From assembly GCF_014191255.1 (NCBI RefSeq), contig NZ_JACHWH010000004.1:106001-170000 (forward strand): a stretch of DNA of 64,000 nucleotides, given 5' to 3'. The position numbers and the translations under genes are program-made. Of this stretch, positions 1-7,563 are shown one piece after another (the stretch's first letter is position 1; every line of letters begins with the position of its first letter). The stretch is from Amycolatopsis bartoniae. Lineage in GTDB: Bacteria; Actinomycetota; Actinomycetes; Mycobacteriales; Pseudonocardiaceae. The notes beneath the pieces were generated by a model, which saw nothing but the letters and a program-made list of their open reading frames with translations, did not search any database and had not been told where the DNA came from.

Positions 1-470
1 TGTCCGAGGCGGCGGCCGCGGTCGGCGTGGTGCAGCTCGACAAACTGCCCGCGCTGACCGAACGCCGACGCTGGATCGCCTCCCGCCTCGACGAGGTGCT
101 GGAGGGCTACCCGGGCGTGCGGTTCCACCGGCCGCCGCCGGGGCTGGAGCACGCCCAGCACCTGTACACGTTCTTCATGCCCGGCGGCCCGGACGTGCGC
201 TACGAGCTGGTGCGCGCGCTCGACGAGCGGGGCGTGGAGATCCAGCTGCGGTACTTCCCGCAGCACCTGCTGCCGGAGTGGCGGCTACGCGGCCATTCCA
301 TCGGCGAGTGCCCGGTGGCCGAGCGGCTCTGGTTCTCCTCGCACGTGAACCTGCCGTGCCACCCCGGCCTCACCGACGCCCAAGTCGACTACCTGGTCGA
401 GGCCCTGTACGACGCACTGTCCACTGTGGGCGGTACGCGGAACCGGAGTGGAGTGCTGAAATGCCGCTGA
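1..470 (+). CDS. DegT/DnrJ/EryC1/StrS-family aminotransferase, C-terminal part (5' end outside window)
   Basis: The reading frame is open from base 3 and runs into the window with no start, so only about the last 155 residues are present. They match the small C-terminal domain of PLP-dependent sugar aminotransferases: an AA..GVVQL..LP.L..RR helix at the start, a conserved YTFF strand, then RALDERGVEIQLRYFPQH and a final ERLWFSSHVNLPCHPGLTD block, which is the family's usual P-V-x-P-CHPxLTxxQ ending. The catalytic lysine would lie upstream of the window. Such enzymes transaminate keto-sugars or cyclitols in deoxysugar and antibiotic pathways; the substrate cannot be told here. The stop overlaps the next start by 10 bases, so the tautomerase is probably cotranslated. 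Confidence 0.85.
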   Translation, partial: SEAAAAVGVVQLDKLPALTERRRWIASRLDEVLEGYPGVRFHRPPPGLEHAQHLYTFFMPGGPDVRYELVRALDERGVEIQLRYFPQHLLPEWRLRGHSIGECPVAERLWFSSHVNLPCHPGLTDAQVDYLVEALYDALSTVGGTRNRSGVLKCR

Positions 471-643
471 TCGACGTCAAGATCTACGAACACCGCCTCA
501 CTCCGGCCACCCGGGAGGCCCTGATCGCCCGCCTGACGGACGCGGTCGCCGAGGTCTTCGACGATTCCATCCGCGAGCACACGTGGGTGGTCCTGCAGCC
601 GGTGCCGTCGGATCACTGGGGTATCGCGGGCAAGGCGGGCTGA
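461..643 (+). CDS. 4-oxalocrotonate tautomerase family protein
   Basis: A 60-residue protein beginning Met-Pro, the length and the N-terminal catalytic proline typical of 4-OT tautomerases once Met is removed. The core alternates a beta strand (PLIDVKIYEH), a long helix (TREALIARLTDAVAEVF) and a second strand (TWVVLQPVP) ended by SDHWGIAGK, which matches the family's W-G-x-G ending. The start at 461 was chosen over any longer frame because Pro must be residue 2 and because it overlaps the end of the aminotransferase gene (ATG inside the last four codons). Family members interconvert enol and keto acids; the physiological substrate is unknown. Coupling to an aminotransferase suggests a shared small-molecule pathway (inference). 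Confidence 0.8.
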   Translation: MPLIDVKIYEHRLTPATREALIARLTDAVAEVFDDSIREHTWVVLQPVPSDHWGIAGKAG

Positions 644-663
644 CGCCGGGGTTCCTGCGGGGC

Positions 664-942
664 CTACGCCGATGCCGGCAACAGACCGACCGCGCCGCGG
701 GCCACCTGGGCCCACGCGAGGCGGCCGAAGAGGTAGTGGCAGGCGACCTGTTCGTTGGTGAACCGCGCCCAGTCGTAGCGGTTGCCCTGCTCGCGCCAGA
801 ACACCTCCCACACCGCGGCGCCCTCTTCGGGGTCGTCCGCGCGCAGGACGCACCAGGCGTTGTCGGCCTCGGCGCCGATCGAGACCACCTCGTGCGGCAC
901 CCCGATCGATTCGAGCCAGCGCAGGATCGATTCGCTGTTCAC
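664..942 (-). CDS. Small protein downstream of the TNT toxin, probable immunity factor
   Basis: A 92-residue acidic and aromatic protein, GTG start, preceded by a strong ribosome site (GGAGGAGG). Its GTGA start overlaps the stop of the TNT toxin gene, so the two are translationally coupled. No family is recognised with certainty. Visible features are an N-terminal helix (SESILRWLESIG), a strand-rich middle with many Asp/Glu residues, and a tryptophan- and tyrosine-rich C-terminal half (VWEVFWREQGNRYDW...). Position and coupling are those expected of a cytosolic antitoxin; Mycobacterium tuberculosis TNT also has a dedicated immunity factor (IFT), but this protein is about half that size and I see no clear likeness. 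Immunity function is inference from context. Confidence 0.65.
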   Translation of the reverse strand: MNSESILRWLESIGVPHEVVSIGAEADNAWCVLRADDPEEGAAVWEVFWREQGNRYDWARFTNEQVACHYLFGRLAWAQVARGAVGLLPASA

Positions 943-3194
943 TCCCCCTCCTCCAGGTAGCCCAACGTGACCAGCTCGTCCGCGGAGTGGACCGCGCGGT
1001 AGCGCAGGCCGCCACCGGGCTGGCCGAACCACGGCGCGGAAACGGCCTGCCACATCGGCACGGCGCGGGTCACGCGGTAGCGGCGGTATTCGGCGGTGGC
1101 TGTCGGCGGCAGCGACCGCTTGGCGAACAGCGTGCCGGCGGGGGCGAAGACGCGCCCTTCGACGGGGCCGAAGCGGTCGAGCAGCGTGCCTTCGGGCAGG
1201 ACCTCGGGTTCGCCGGGTTCGAGGCCGCCTTCGGGGTACAGCTCGCCCGGGGGCCATGCGTACTCGGGGATGTCGTCGCGGTGCCCGGCCAGGAAGCGGC
1301 GGTCCCAGTCGCGTTCGTGGAGTCCGCCGAGGGGGTCGTGGTGCTCGAAGAGTTCGGCGGGCGCGGGTGTCGCGGGGCTGCTTTCGCCGCGGCGCGGCGG
1401 TGTTTCGCCGGGCACGATGAGGTCGGACCGCGGATGGTCGTAGGGCGGAAACCGCAACCCGGCGGCATAGTCCACCTCGGGCGACGGCGGAGGCAGCTGC
1501 CGGTGGGGGCGCACGGTGGCCACCGGCAGGTGCCCGATGGGGAACATGGCAACCCGGAACAGGGCGACGATGCTTTCCCGCTCCTGCCGCGGCGCGCCGA
1601 GGGGAGGCTGCCCGTGCGCCCGATCCCAGCCGGAGGCGGGATGGGCATCGGGGGCGGGGCGGGGGCGGCTGTCGGGCACGGGCTGGGCGTCGGGGGTGGG
1701 ACGGGGGCCGGAGGTCGGGGCGGGCTGCCCGGGGCGAGCGTCGGGGGTTGGCGCGGGCTGTGCCGGGCGACCGTCAGGGCGGGAACCTGGCGCGGGCTGC
1801 GCGGGACGGGCGTCGGATCCTGGCGCGGGCTGTGTCGGGCGGGCGTCGGTGCGGGAGCCAGGCGCGGGACGGGCGCCGGACCCCGGGGCGGGCTGGGCCG
1901 GGCGGGCGGTGGGACTGCCGCCGGGTGCGGACGGCGCCGGGCGGGCCACGGAAGCACCGCCGGGTGCGGATTGGGCGGGGCGAGCCGTGGGCTGACCGTA
2001 GGCCGATCCGGGAGGCAGCACGCCGGCCGGCCGAGGCGGCTCGGGGAGGGAGGGTTGGGCCGGAACAGGGGAAACCGGGCCGGGCTGGCCTGTCACGTTC
2101 GGCAGGGCCGGGCGCGGGGTGGGAGCGGTGTTGAGATCCGGGCCCGGTGAAGGCAAGGACGCGGGCGCTCCCTCGGCGAAACCGGCGGCGACCGTGCCGC
2201 CCGGGATTCCCGCCGGTGGGGTGGGGACGTCGTCGAAACCGCCATGGGCCAGGAAACCGCTGTAGTGACCTGTGCGGATCGGTCCCGTGCCCGGCTCCGG
2301 CACCGCCGACGGCACCGGGCCGCCTTCGCTCGCGCCCGGTTCAAGGGACGACACCGGGTGATCGAGATCCGTGCCCAAGCCAGGCACTGGATGGTCCAGC
2401 CCGGTGCTCGGCTCGACGGGTGGCATCGGACGGTCGTCCACGGGGCGCAGCAGGGGTGCTTCGGGGAGCGGACTGTCCACAGCGGACAGTACGTGGCTCG
2501 GCAGGCCGGTCACCGCGCTCAGCAGGCCGCTCTGCCCTTCCGGCGTGTGCGTACCTGGGTTCACGTCCAGCAGCCCACCGGTGGTCGCCGCACCCCGGGC
2601 TCCGCTCACCAGCCCGTCCACCGCTCCGAACGCACTGCCCAGAACCCCGCCACGACCCGCCTCAGCCGAACCCGGGCCACCCGGCGAGCCCGCCCCGCCG
2701 CCGGGGCCGACCGCCGTTTCCACGTTGGTCGTCAGGATCGCCAGGTTCGCCGCCGTGCCCTTGAGCACCGGGGCCAGGCCCAGCAGCGCCGTCGGGTGAC
2801 CCGCCTCCGCCGCGGCGGAGGCCGCGTCCCGGTTCTTCGCCGCGTCCACCAGTTGGCGCACCATCTCCACCTTCGCGGCGGCCACCTGCTCCGCCGCGTG
2901 CGTCAACCTGTCCGCCGCCTCGCCGGCGCCCTTCGCGGCGAGCGTCAGGTGCCCCCGGTCCGGGTCCACGAAACCCGCCCACATCTCCCGCGCCGCATCC
3001 GCCGACGGGCCCGTCAACGCACCCGCCGCGGCACTCGCCGTGCGGTCCGCCTCCGCCGCCAGCGCCGTCAGCTCGTTCTGCGCCCCGCGCCACGCCGTGG
3101 CCTGCGCGTGCAGCTCGTCCTCGTCCGCCTGCGGCCAAGACAAACCCGTGGCGGCGGCGACGTCCGCGAGTTCCCGCGGCAGCTCGATCCCCAT
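939..3194 (-). CDS. WXG-like secreted protein with C-terminal TNT (NAD+ glycohydrolase) toxin domain
   Basis: 751 residues in three parts. Residues 1-160 are helical, Ala-rich, with a W-A-G turn at 72-74, as in WXG100/LXG substrates of type VII secretion. Residues about 162-560 are a Gly/Pro/Ala-rich linker holding tandem copies of an ARPAQPAPGS-like unit (about 403-520). Residues about 647-751 match the TNT domain (PF14021): WPPGELYPEGG, LPEGTLLDRFG, a G-x-F-x-P-x-G-T strand, RSLPP, YRRYRV and the signature WFGQPGGG. The family prototype, the CpnT toxin of M. tuberculosis, hydrolyses NAD+. The start at 3194 lies one base from the upstream stop; longer frames run antisense-like into the upstream gene. 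Export by a type VII system is inferred: none is encoded in the window. The downstream gene overlaps the stop and may protect the cell. Confidence 0.88.
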   Translation of the reverse strand: MGIELPRELADVAAATGLSWPQADEDELHAQATAWRGAQNELTALAAEADRTASAAAGALTGPSADAAREMWAGFVDPDRGHLTLAAKGAGEAADRLTHAAEQVAAAKVEMVRQLVDAAKNRDAASAAAEAGHPTALLGLAPVLKGTAANLAILTTNVETAVGPGGGAGSPGGPGSAEAGRGGVLGSAFGAVDGLVSGARGAATTGGLLDVNPGTHTPEGQSGLLSAVTGLPSHVLSAVDSPLPEAPLLRPVDDRPMPPVEPSTGLDHPVPGLGTDLDHPVSSLEPGASEGGPVPSAVPEPGTGPIRTGHYSGFLAHGGFDDVPTPPAGIPGGTVAAGFAEGAPASLPSPGPDLNTAPTPRPALPNVTGQPGPVSPVPAQPSLPEPPRPAGVLPPGSAYGQPTARPAQSAPGGASVARPAPSAPGGSPTARPAQPAPGSGARPAPGSRTDARPTQPAPGSDARPAQPAPGSRPDGRPAQPAPTPDARPGQPAPTSGPRPTPDAQPVPDSRPRPAPDAHPASGWDRAHGQPPLGAPRQERESIVALFRVAMFPIGHLPVATVRPHRQLPPPSPEVDYAAGLRFPPYDHPRSDLIVPGETPPRRGESSPATPAPAELFEHHDPLGGLHERDWDRRFLAGHRDDIPEYAWPPGELYPEGGLEPGEPEVLPEGTLLDRFGPVEGRVFAPAGTLFAKRSLPPTATAEYRRYRVTRAVPMWQAVSAPWFGQPGGGLRYRAVHSADELVTLGYLEEGE
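1635..1988 (-). repeat. Pro/Ala-rich decapeptide repeats inside the TNT toxin linker
   Basis: Imperfect tandem repeats of about 30 bases encode ARPAQPAPGS-like units (ARPAPSAPGG, ARPAQPAPGS, ARPTQPAPGS, GRPAQPAPTP and so on). They form the low-complexity stalk between the WXG-like head and the TNT toxin domain. Copy number is likely to vary between strains. Confidence 0.75.
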
Positions 3195-3195
3195 G

Positions 3196-3495
3196 TCAGT
3201 CCCGGACCGCGTCCGCCGCCGCCGAGTCGCTCGCCCGGTACCGGCGCGCCGCCTCCCCGAACTTGCCCCCCGCCTCCGCCAGCCGCTCGGCCAGCCCGCG
3301 CACCCGCTCCGCCGTCTCCGCGGCCGGGCCCACGTGCGCCGCCGCGAAGCTCCGGCCGACGCCGTCCGCACCCCACGGCGCGCCGCCGACCGCCCGCTCC
3401 AGCTCCGCCGAGATGCGCGCGGCCCGCTCCACCAGGCCGCCGAAATCGGCCGCCCGCGCGGAAAGCCGCTCGACGTCGGCCTCGAACCCGCTCAC
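3196..3495 (-). CDS. WXG100-like small helical protein (type VII secretion associated)
   Basis: A 99-residue protein of two predicted long helices with an intervening GAPWGADGVGRSF turn; the W-G there fits the WXG100/EspC-type helical hairpin. The N-terminal half (FEADVERLSARAADFGGLVERAARISAELERAV) is a heptad-rich helix and the C-terminal half is Ala/Glu-rich (AETAERVRGLAERLAEAGGKFGEAARRY). The GTG start at 3495 overlaps the stop of the YbaB-like gene in a GTGA arrangement, and the stop is one base from the TNT toxin start. It probably acts as a secretion partner or chaperone of the toxin (inference from operon order). Exact family is not certain. Confidence 0.75.
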   Translation of the reverse strand: MSGFEADVERLSARAADFGGLVERAARISAELERAVGGAPWGADGVGRSFAAAHVGPAAETAERVRGLAERLAEAGGKFGEAARRYRASDSAAADAVRD

Positions 3496-3911
3496 CGGGA
3501 GATCCAGCTGCGGTCCTCGTAACTGTCCTCGTCGAGCGCGTGTCTCGGCTTCGAGACCTCCGCCGCCCCGAGGTCGGCCGTGCCGAGCAACAACGCCTGC
3601 GGGTCCGTGCCGCCCGGCAGCACCGGGGCCAGGACCTCCCCCGCGGCGGTCAGCGCCCGCACCGTCGCCTCCGCCGTCACGCGGACGATCCGGTCGGCCA
3701 GCTCCGCCGGACGGCACCGGCGGTACGCCTCGTCCTTGATCACCAGCCCCGTCAACGTGCCTCGCGGGCCGACGGTGGCCGTGACCAGCCCGTCCGCGTC
3801 GCTCGCCGAGGCCGTGACCGACGTCAGCTCACGCTGCACCGAGGCGAGCTGCTCCCGGCTGCGCCGGTACCCGGCCAGCAGCTCCTCGACCTGCGCGCGG
3901 TGCTCGCTCAC
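3492..3911 (-). CDS. YbaB/EbfC family nucleoid-associated-like protein
   Basis: A 139-residue protein. The N-terminal helix (EHRAQVEELLAGYRRSREQLASVQREL) is followed by a strand pair with GLVTATVGPRGTLTGLVI, the core of the YbaB fold, and a second helix (PAELADRIVRVTAEATVRAL). A C-terminal tail of about 40 residues has no known motif. YbaB proteins bind DNA as dimers, but in actinobacteria variants like this are regularly found as the first gene of WXG/T7SS effector operons, where the role is unknown. GTG start at 3911 with AGGAGG eight bases upstream. It heads the operon with the WXG-like protein, the TNT toxin and the small downstream gene, all linked by overlaps or one-base gaps. Confidence 0.8.
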   Translation of the reverse strand: MSEHRAQVEELLAGYRRSREQLASVQRELTSVTASASDADGLVTATVGPRGTLTGLVIKDEAYRRCRPAELADRIVRVTAEATVRALTAAGEVLAPVLPGGTDPQALLLGTADLGAAEVSKPRHALDEDSYEDRSWISR

Positions 3912-3995
3912 GGCAGCCTCCTGACGTCGATGCAGCGATCGGCTTCGAGGTCCGACGCGCGCCCGGCCGCTCAGGTTCCCGCTCCGGCACAATCT

Positions 3996-4937
3996 TCACC
4001 CGGTCAGTGCAGAGACCACCCGTGACGGGCTCGGCCTGCCCAGCCGCTCCGCCATCCACGCGCTGGTGGCGGCGAGCTTGCCCAGGTCGACCCCGGTCTC
4101 GACGCCGAGGCCGTCCAGCGTCCACAGCAGATCCTCCGTGGCGAGGTTGCCCGTGGCCGACTCCGCATACGGGCACCCGCCGAGGCCCCCGGCCGAGGAA
4201 TCCACTGTGGACACGCCGCAGCGCAGTGCGGTGACGGTGTTGGCCAGCGCCTGGCCGTACGTGTCGTGGAAGTGCACCGCGAGCCGCTCCGGCCCGACGC
4301 CCGCGTCCGCGAACGCGGCGAGCAGGCCCTCGACCTGCCCGGCGGTGGCGACGCCGATCGTGTCGCCCAGCGACAGCTGCGAGCAGCCCAGCTCCAGCAA
4401 CCGCTTTCCCGCCGACACGACCTGCGAGTAGGGCACCGGCCCCTCCCACGGGTCGCCGAAGCACATCGACAGGTACGCCCGCACGTCCATCCCGGCGTCG
4501 AGCGCTCCCGAGACCACCGGCGCGAACATGTCGAACTGCTTCTCGACCGTCGAGTTGAGGTTCCGCTGCGCGAAGGTCTCCGTGGCGCTGCCGAAGATCG
4601 CGATGTCCCGGCAGTTCGCGTCGAGCGCCCGCTTCAGGCCGCGCTCGTTGGGCACCAGCACCGGGTATCGCACGCCTTCGCGGCGCGTGAGGCGTTCGAG
4701 CAGCTGCTCGGCGTCGGCCAGCTGCGGCACCCACTTCGGCGAGACGAAGCTGGTGGCCTCCAGCGTGGTCAGCCCCGCGTCGGCGAGCCGGTCCAGGAAC
4801 TCCAGCTTCACCTCGACGGGCACGATCGCGCTCTCGTTCTGCAGCCCGTCGCGCGGCCCGACCTCCCAGATCGTCACGCGCGACGGCAGTCCACCTACCG
4901 CGGCCCGCTGCGGCAGGCCCAGCTCCCGCACACCCAT
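3996..4937 (-). CDS. mvaB: Hydroxymethylglutaryl-CoA lyase
   Basis: 313 residues. Cleaves HMG-CoA to acetyl-CoA and acetoacetate in leucine and ketone-body catabolism. The TIM-barrel signatures are clear: WEVGPRDGLQNE near the N-terminus (catalytic Arg-Asp), EATSFVSPKWVPQLAD, the metal-binding HFHDTYGQALANT and the glycine-rich cysteine motif GGLGGCPYA near 260. Length agrees with the bacterial family (about 300). ATG start at 4937, one base downstream of the stop of the PH-domain gene, with GGAAGG as ribosome site inside the end of that gene. A fit with the acyl-CoA carboxylase and methylmalonyl-CoA mutase genes elsewhere in the window is metabolic, not positional. Confidence 0.93.
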   Translation of the reverse strand: MGVRELGLPQRAAVGGLPSRVTIWEVGPRDGLQNESAIVPVEVKLEFLDRLADAGLTTLEATSFVSPKWVPQLADAEQLLERLTRREGVRYPVLVPNERGLKRALDANCRDIAIFGSATETFAQRNLNSTVEKQFDMFAPVVSGALDAGMDVRAYLSMCFGDPWEGPVPYSQVVSAGKRLLELGCSQLSLGDTIGVATAGQVEGLLAAFADAGVGPERLAVHFHDTYGQALANTVTALRCGVSTVDSSAGGLGGCPYAESATGNLATEDLLWTLDGLGVETGVDLGKLAATSAWMAERLGRPSPSRVVSALTG

Positions 4938-4938
4938 G

Positions 4939-5478
4939 TCAGCGCCTTCCGCGGGTCGGCTGCGCGCCGCCGCCGGAGAAGTCGTCGTACGGGTTGTCGT
5001 TGACCTCGCGGTAGATCACGGTGTGCACCCGCTCGACCGACGGGATGTCGTCGAAGCGCAGCGGCTCGTCCGACGCCGACTCGACCACGAGCGTGCCGCA
5101 GCCGAAGATCCGGTCGACGAGGCCGTGCTCGAACTGCACGCTGTTGATCCGGCTCATCGGGATGTCGATGCCGACGCGCCTGATGACGCCCTCGCGCGTG
5201 ATCAGCCTGTCCGTGGTGACGATGAAGTGCGTGGTGCGCCAGCGGATCAGCGGCGCGAGGAACAGCCAGCAGATCAGCAGGACGCCGACGACGCCGATGG
5301 CGATCTCCGCCACGTTGTGCCACGGCGCGGCGAGCCCGCCGGTGAGCGTCAGCAGCCAGACGCCGACACCGACGGTGACGACCAGCCAGAAGACCGGCCA
5401 GATGAGCATCTTGAAGTGCGGATGGCTGTGCACAATGACCTGCTCGTTCTCGCTGAGCAGGTCCTCCGGGTACGCCAC
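4939..5478 (-). CDS. PH-domain membrane protein (bPH2 type)
   Basis: 179 residues, GTG start with GGAGGG upstream. After a short cytoplasmic start (EDLLSENEQVIVHSHPHFKML) come two hydrophobic segments, at about 27-47 and 58-78, then a bacterial pleckstrin-homology-like domain: RWRTTHFIVTTDRLITREGVIRRVGIDIPMSRINSVQFEHGLVDRIFGCGTLVVESAS, the usual T-x-x-R-L-x-x-x-x-G and I-x-x-V-x-x-x-x-x-x-x-R-x-x-G-x-G-x-L patterns. The protein is common next to birA and acyl-CoA carboxylase genes in actinobacteria. Its function is not established. It is cotranscribed with the HMG-CoA lyase gene and follows birA by 34 bases. Confidence 0.85.
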   Translation of the reverse strand: MAYPEDLLSENEQVIVHSHPHFKMLIWPVFWLVVTVGVGVWLLTLTGGLAAPWHNVAEIAIGVVGVLLICWLFLAPLIRWRTTHFIVTTDRLITREGVIRRVGIDIPMSRINSVQFEHGLVDRIFGCGTLVVESASDEPLRFDDIPSVERVHTVIYREVNDNPYDDFSGGGAQPTRGRR

Positions 5479-5512
5479 GTCGGCACCCTCCGATTCTCGG
5501 TTTCCGGTGGGG

Positions 5513-6325
5513 TCACGGTACCGCCCGCAGGTGGACCACGTCCCCGGCGAACACCAAGTGCCGTTTGCCGTTCTCCTCGACCACCACGAGCTGCCCCGCG
5601 GGGTCGACGTCGGTGGCGGTGCCGAGCAGACCGGTGTCGCCGGGCAGCATGACCCGGACCTGCTGCCCCAGCGTCGCGCACGCGCCGCGGTACTCGTCCA
5701 GCATCCCGGCCCTGGCCAGGTCCCCGCCCGCGGCGCGCCAGCGGGCCTCGCGCTCGGCGAACGCCGTCAGCAGGATGGTGGCGATCTCGGTGCGGTCGGT
5801 GGTGCGGGCGCCGTTCTCGAACAGCGACGTGGGCGGCAGCCCGCCCGCGCCGGGGCGCACACCGGGGCCGAGCGGCCGCACGTTGAGGCCGATGCCGAGC
5901 ACGACGGCGATCTCCTCGGCGGCGACGGCTTCGGCCAGGATGCCGGCGCACTTGCCGCGGTCGGCACCCGCGAGGACGTCGTTCGGCCACTTCAGCGCCG
6001 CGTCGACGCCGAGGTCCGCGGCGAGGTCCAGCACCGCCAGCCCGGCGACGATGGACAGCGACCCGAGGTCGGCGAACGCGACGCCCTGCGGGCGCAGCAG
6101 GACGCTCAGGCAGAGGCCGCTGCCCTTCGGGGAGCTCCAGGCCCGTCCCCTGCGGCCCACCCCCGCGGTCTGTTCCTCGGCGATGAGCACGCTGCGGTCG
6201 GGCGCGCCCGCGACGGCGGCCGCCCGCAGGTCGGCGTTGGTCGAGCCGGTGGTGGCGACGACGTCCAGCGCCGCGTACGGGCCGACGAGCTCGGTGCGCA
6301 GCCGGGCGGGGTTGATCTCGGTCAT
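5513..6325 (-). CDS. birA: Biotin--[acetyl-CoA-carboxylase] ligase
   Basis: 270 residues from the ATG at 6325. Transfers biotin through biotinyl-5'-AMP to the lysine of biotin carboxyl carrier domains; the AccA BCCP domain at 38463-40253 is the obvious target. Motifs: TGSTNADLRA, the nucleotide loop GVGRRGRAWSSPKGSGL (family GRGRxGR-W), LKWPNDVL and GKCAGILAE, then the C-terminal SH3-like cap (LLGTATDVDPAGQLVV). There is no N-terminal helix-turn-helix, so it is a class I ligase and not a repressor. An 11-residue longer start is possible, but family proteins begin near here. It is divergent from the NlpC/P60 gene with 67 bases between. Confidence 0.92.
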   Translation of the reverse strand: MTEINPARLRTELVGPYAALDVVATTGSTNADLRAAAVAGAPDRSVLIAEEQTAGVGRRGRAWSSPKGSGLCLSVLLRPQGVAFADLGSLSIVAGLAVLDLAADLGVDAALKWPNDVLAGADRGKCAGILAEAVAAEEIAVVLGIGLNVRPLGPGVRPGAGGLPPTSLFENGARTTDRTEIATILLTAFAEREARWRAAGGDLARAGMLDEYRGACATLGQQVRVMLPGDTGLLGTATDVDPAGQLVVVEENGKRHLVFAGDVVHLRAVP

Positions 6326-6392
6326 GTGCGGGAGACTAATAACGCTTGGGCGATTCACTCGTTAGGGGAGCAGAAAGTTCCCTAATCTCGGG

Positions 6393-7532
6393 GTGGTGAC
6401 CATTCGTTTCCCGAAGTGGGCCCGTGCGGTGGCGGGCCGGGCCCTGATCGCATTGATCATCGTGGGCGCGCTGGTGACATCCGGCTGGATTCTCGTGCGC
6501 AAACCGCAGCCGGCTCCCGCGCTGCCGGCGGTGGCCGCGGCGCAGGCCGAGGGCAATGCGGCGACCGCGGCGGGCCCGTCGGTGCTGGAGGTGAGCGCGC
6601 CCGTGCAGGCGCAGGCTCCCCAGCAGCAGGGCGCGAGCGAGCTGGAGAAGTGGGCTGCCGGGCTCAGCGGCGCGCTGGACATCCCCGAGCGCGCGCTGGT
6701 CGGTTACGCCACCGGCGAGCTGACGCTGCGCAAGGAGCAGCCGGACTGCCATCTGTCCTGGGTCACGCTAGCGGGTATCGGCAAGGCGAGCTCCGACCAC
6801 GGACGGTACGGGGGCGACTCGGTCACCGGCAGCGGCGCGCTGGCCAAGGCGCTCGGCGCGGTCCCGCTGCAGGGCGCGGCCGGTGAGGCGGCGAGCGAGC
6901 CGCGCGGCGGCCCGATGCAGCTGACGCAGCAGGAGTGGAAGCGCGCCGGCACGAAGGGCGACCTGCAGGACATCGACGACGCGGCCGTCGCGGCCGGGCG
7001 GGTGCTGTGCGCGGGCGGGACGAACCTGCAGGCCGGGCTCGGCTGGTGGAAGGCGATCGCGAACTACCGCGACTCCGACCTGTTCCGCCAGCAGGTACTG
7101 GGCAACGCGCAGCTGTACGCGGCGCTGTCGCTGGCGCCGCAGACGGCGTCGGCGCCGTCGGTGCGGGCCGTCCGGTTCGCGCTCGACCAGCTCGGCCTGC
7201 CGTACGTGTGGGGCGGCAACGGGCCGGACGCGGGCGCGGCCGGGTTCGACTGCTCGGGCCTGACGAAGGCCGCGTACGACTCGGCGGGCGTCTCGCTGCC
7301 GCGGACGGCGGACTCGCAGTTCCGCACGGAACCGGCCGTGCCGGGCAACCAGCAGCCCGCGCTCGGCGACCTCGTGTTCTACGGCAGCCCGGCCACGCGC
7401 ATCCACCACGTGGGCCTGTACCTGGGCAACGGCCTGATGATCAACGCGCCCCAGACGGGGATGGCCATCCAGATCGCGACGTACCACGTGGCGGGCGACG
7501 ACTACGCCGGCGCGGGGCGGCCCACGGGTTAG
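6393..7532 (+). CDS. NlpC/P60 peptidoglycan hydrolase with degenerate transglycosylase-like domain
   Basis: 379 residues, GTG start (a second GTG follows directly). A membrane anchor or uncleaved signal spans about 12-34. Residues about 85-245 resemble the actinobacterial lytic-transglycosylase fold (CHLSWVTLAGIG.., GGPMQLTQQEW, DDAAVAAGRVLC), but where relatives have R-V-E-S the sequence reads K-A-S-S at 131-134, so the expected catalytic Glu is Ser133. Residues about 255-379 form the NlpC/P60 endopeptidase domain: Cys287 in FDCSGL, His338/339 in HHVGLYLG and a polar Asn351 in the third catalytic position (often His). It should cut peptide stems in the cell wall. It stands alone between divergent birA and the DinB gene. 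Confidence 0.87.
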   Translation: MVTIRFPKWARAVAGRALIALIIVGALVTSGWILVRKPQPAPALPAVAAAQAEGNAATAAGPSVLEVSAPVQAQAPQQQGASELEKWAAGLSGALDIPERALVGYATGELTLRKEQPDCHLSWVTLAGIGKASSDHGRYGGDSVTGSGALAKALGAVPLQGAAGEAASEPRGGPMQLTQQEWKRAGTKGDLQDIDDAAVAAGRVLCAGGTNLQAGLGWWKAIANYRDSDLFRQQVLGNAQLYAALSLAPQTASAPSVRAVRFALDQLGLPYVWGGNGPDAGAAGFDCSGLTKAAYDSAGVSLPRTADSQFRTEPAVPGNQQPALGDLVFYGSPATRIHHVGLYLGNGLMINAPQTGMAIQIATYHVAGDDYAGAGRPTG

Positions 7533-7563
7533 CGTCCGGGCGCGTGACAGGCTCGTGCCCGTG

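Noticed and set aside
5021..6385. 454-codon plus-strand frame opposite the PH-domain and birA genes
   Set aside because: Antisense shadow produced by high third-position GC; no start context and Arg/Gly/Ala-biased composition, while the minus strand has clear families.
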